A stretch of DNA of 64,000 nucleotides from Roseiarcus sp963784805 (lineage in GTDB: Bacteria; Pseudomonadota; Alphaproteobacteria; Rhizobiales; Beijerinckiaceae), in contig CAWASR010000007.1 in assembly GCA_963784805.1 (NCBI GenBank), positions 8,827 to 72,826 of the forward strand, in the 5' to 3' direction. Made by a program: the position numbers and the translations under genes. Shown in pieces: positions 63,572 through 64,000 of this stretch; the first letter of the stretch is position 1, and each line of letters begins with the position of its first letter. Below the pieces are notes generated by a model that made no database searches, had not been told where the DNA came from, and saw nothing but the letters and a program-made list of their open reading frames with translations.

Positions 63572-64000
63572 ATGATCGAGCGGGCGATGATCTCTGCCGA
63601 ATATACGATCGACGCGCTGGCGACCGCCTTCGCGGAGGGAACTTTCACGAGCGCCGAACTTTGCCGCTTATTTCTTGATCGCATCGAGGAGATCGACCGG
63701 AGCGGACCGACTCTGCGCGCCGTGATCGAGGTCAACCCGGATGCGCTCGCCATCGCCCAGGCGCTCGACGAAGAGCGCGGCCGGCGGGGCCCGCGGGGGC
63801 CGCTCCATGGCGTGCCGATCATGGTGAAGGACAGCATCGACACCGGCGACCAGATGCAGACCACCGCCGGCTCCCTTGTGATGGAAGGTCACAGGGCCGA
63901 ACAGGACGCATTTTCGGTGGCGCAGCTGCGCCGTGCCGGGGCCGTGATTCTCGCCAAGACCAACATGAGCGAATGGGGCTATATGCGCTCCACCCGCGGC
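63572..64000 (+). CDS. Amidase (amidase signature family), 5' part
   Basis: The first 143 codons of an amidase cut by the window end. It has ISAEYTIDALATAFAEGTFTSAELCRLFLDRIEEID, then LHGVPIMVKDSIDTGDQMQTTAGSLVM with the catalytic Lys of the Ser-cisSer-Lys triad, and AKTNMSEWGYMRST, just before the Gly/Ser-rich signature expected beyond base 64000. It would hydrolyse the amide made by the nitrile hydratase to a carboxylic acid and ammonia. The first ATG of the frame is at 63572; another at 63587 is possible. Confidence 0.9.
   Translation, partial: MIERAMISAEYTIDALATAFAEGTFTSAELCRLFLDRIEEIDRSGPTLRAVIEVNPDALAIAQALDEERGRRGPRGPLHGVPIMVKDSIDTGDQMQTTAGSLVMEGHRAEQDAFSVAQLRRAGAVILAKTNMSEWGYMRSTRG

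Noticed and set aside
1..64000. CRISPR arrays and rRNA genes
   Set aside because: No regularly spaced identical repeats and no rRNA-like sequence were seen; the repeats present are palindromic, codon-level or single pairs.

Overview
This is a GC-rich alphaproteobacterial chromosome segment. The order rplU-rpmA-GNAT-obg, the ccmIEFH set without ccmG, yciB-ftsY, and a NnrU-like membrane protein all point to Hyphomicrobiales (Rhizobiales). I lean towards a Beijerinckiaceae/Methylocystaceae-type genome, but that is only an impression. The window starts at the end of a truncated gene and stops inside an amidase gene.

Region by region. 0-4.5 kb: an RND efflux adaptor/pump pair. 4.6-8.4 kb: ilvD, a PhoQ-like histidine kinase without an adjacent regulator, and a small lipoprotein. 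8.5-12.5 kb: the cytochrome c maturation operon ccmI-ccmE-ccmF-ccmH, with overlapping genes. 12.5-13.45 kb: a non-coding stretch holding one copy of a dispersed repeat and a pyrimidine-rich tract. 13.45-16 kb: yciB and ftsY facing a pseudouridine synthase gene. 16.1-19.5 kb: a large transglutaminase/DUF2126 protein. 19.5-25.7 kb: a mixed metabolic stretch (PEP mutase family, GNAT, a sugar-acid dehydratase of the IlvD/Edd family, NnrU, then a DUF1398-marR-methyltransferase operon with a candidate MarR operator). 25.8 kb: tRNA-Arg(TCG), followed by two unknown genes. 27-29.7 kb: obg, a GNAT gene, rpmA and rplU, with a terminator-like hairpin in the rplU leader. 30-31 kb: an interspersed palindromic repeat and a DUF2214 membrane protein. 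31.1-35.4 kb: a glycine-rich autotransporter broken by a frameshift, followed by an IS110-type transposase remnant. 36.4-44.5 kb: a complete potassium-uptake operon, kdpFABC plus kdpDE, including two tiny membrane-peptide genes (27 and 28 codons).

45.2-61.1 kb is the most distinctive part: a LacI-controlled catabolic island. On the minus strand it runs lacI, a Gfo/Idh dehydrogenase, a YdiF-type CoA-transferase, an enoyl-CoA hydratase, an aldehyde dehydrogenase, a GtsABC-like CUT1 sugar importer with its ATPase, and two GMC flavin oxidoreductases. A large fumarate-reductase-like flavoprotein is divergent. Two matching palindromes in the divergent promoter look like LacI operators. Uptake of a sugar-like molecule together with flavin oxidation, aldehyde oxidation and CoA-based chemistry is not a combination I can match to a known pathway. 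Two genes here (aldehyde dehydrogenase and Gfo/Idh) carry apparent single-base frameshifts, so either the island is decaying or the assembly has indel errors.

61.1-64 kb: the second, inverted copy of the dispersed repeat, a permease-like remnant, and a cobalt-type nitrile hydratase operon (alpha, beta, accessory protein) followed by an amidase cut by the window edge. Together these would turn nitriles into amides and then acids.
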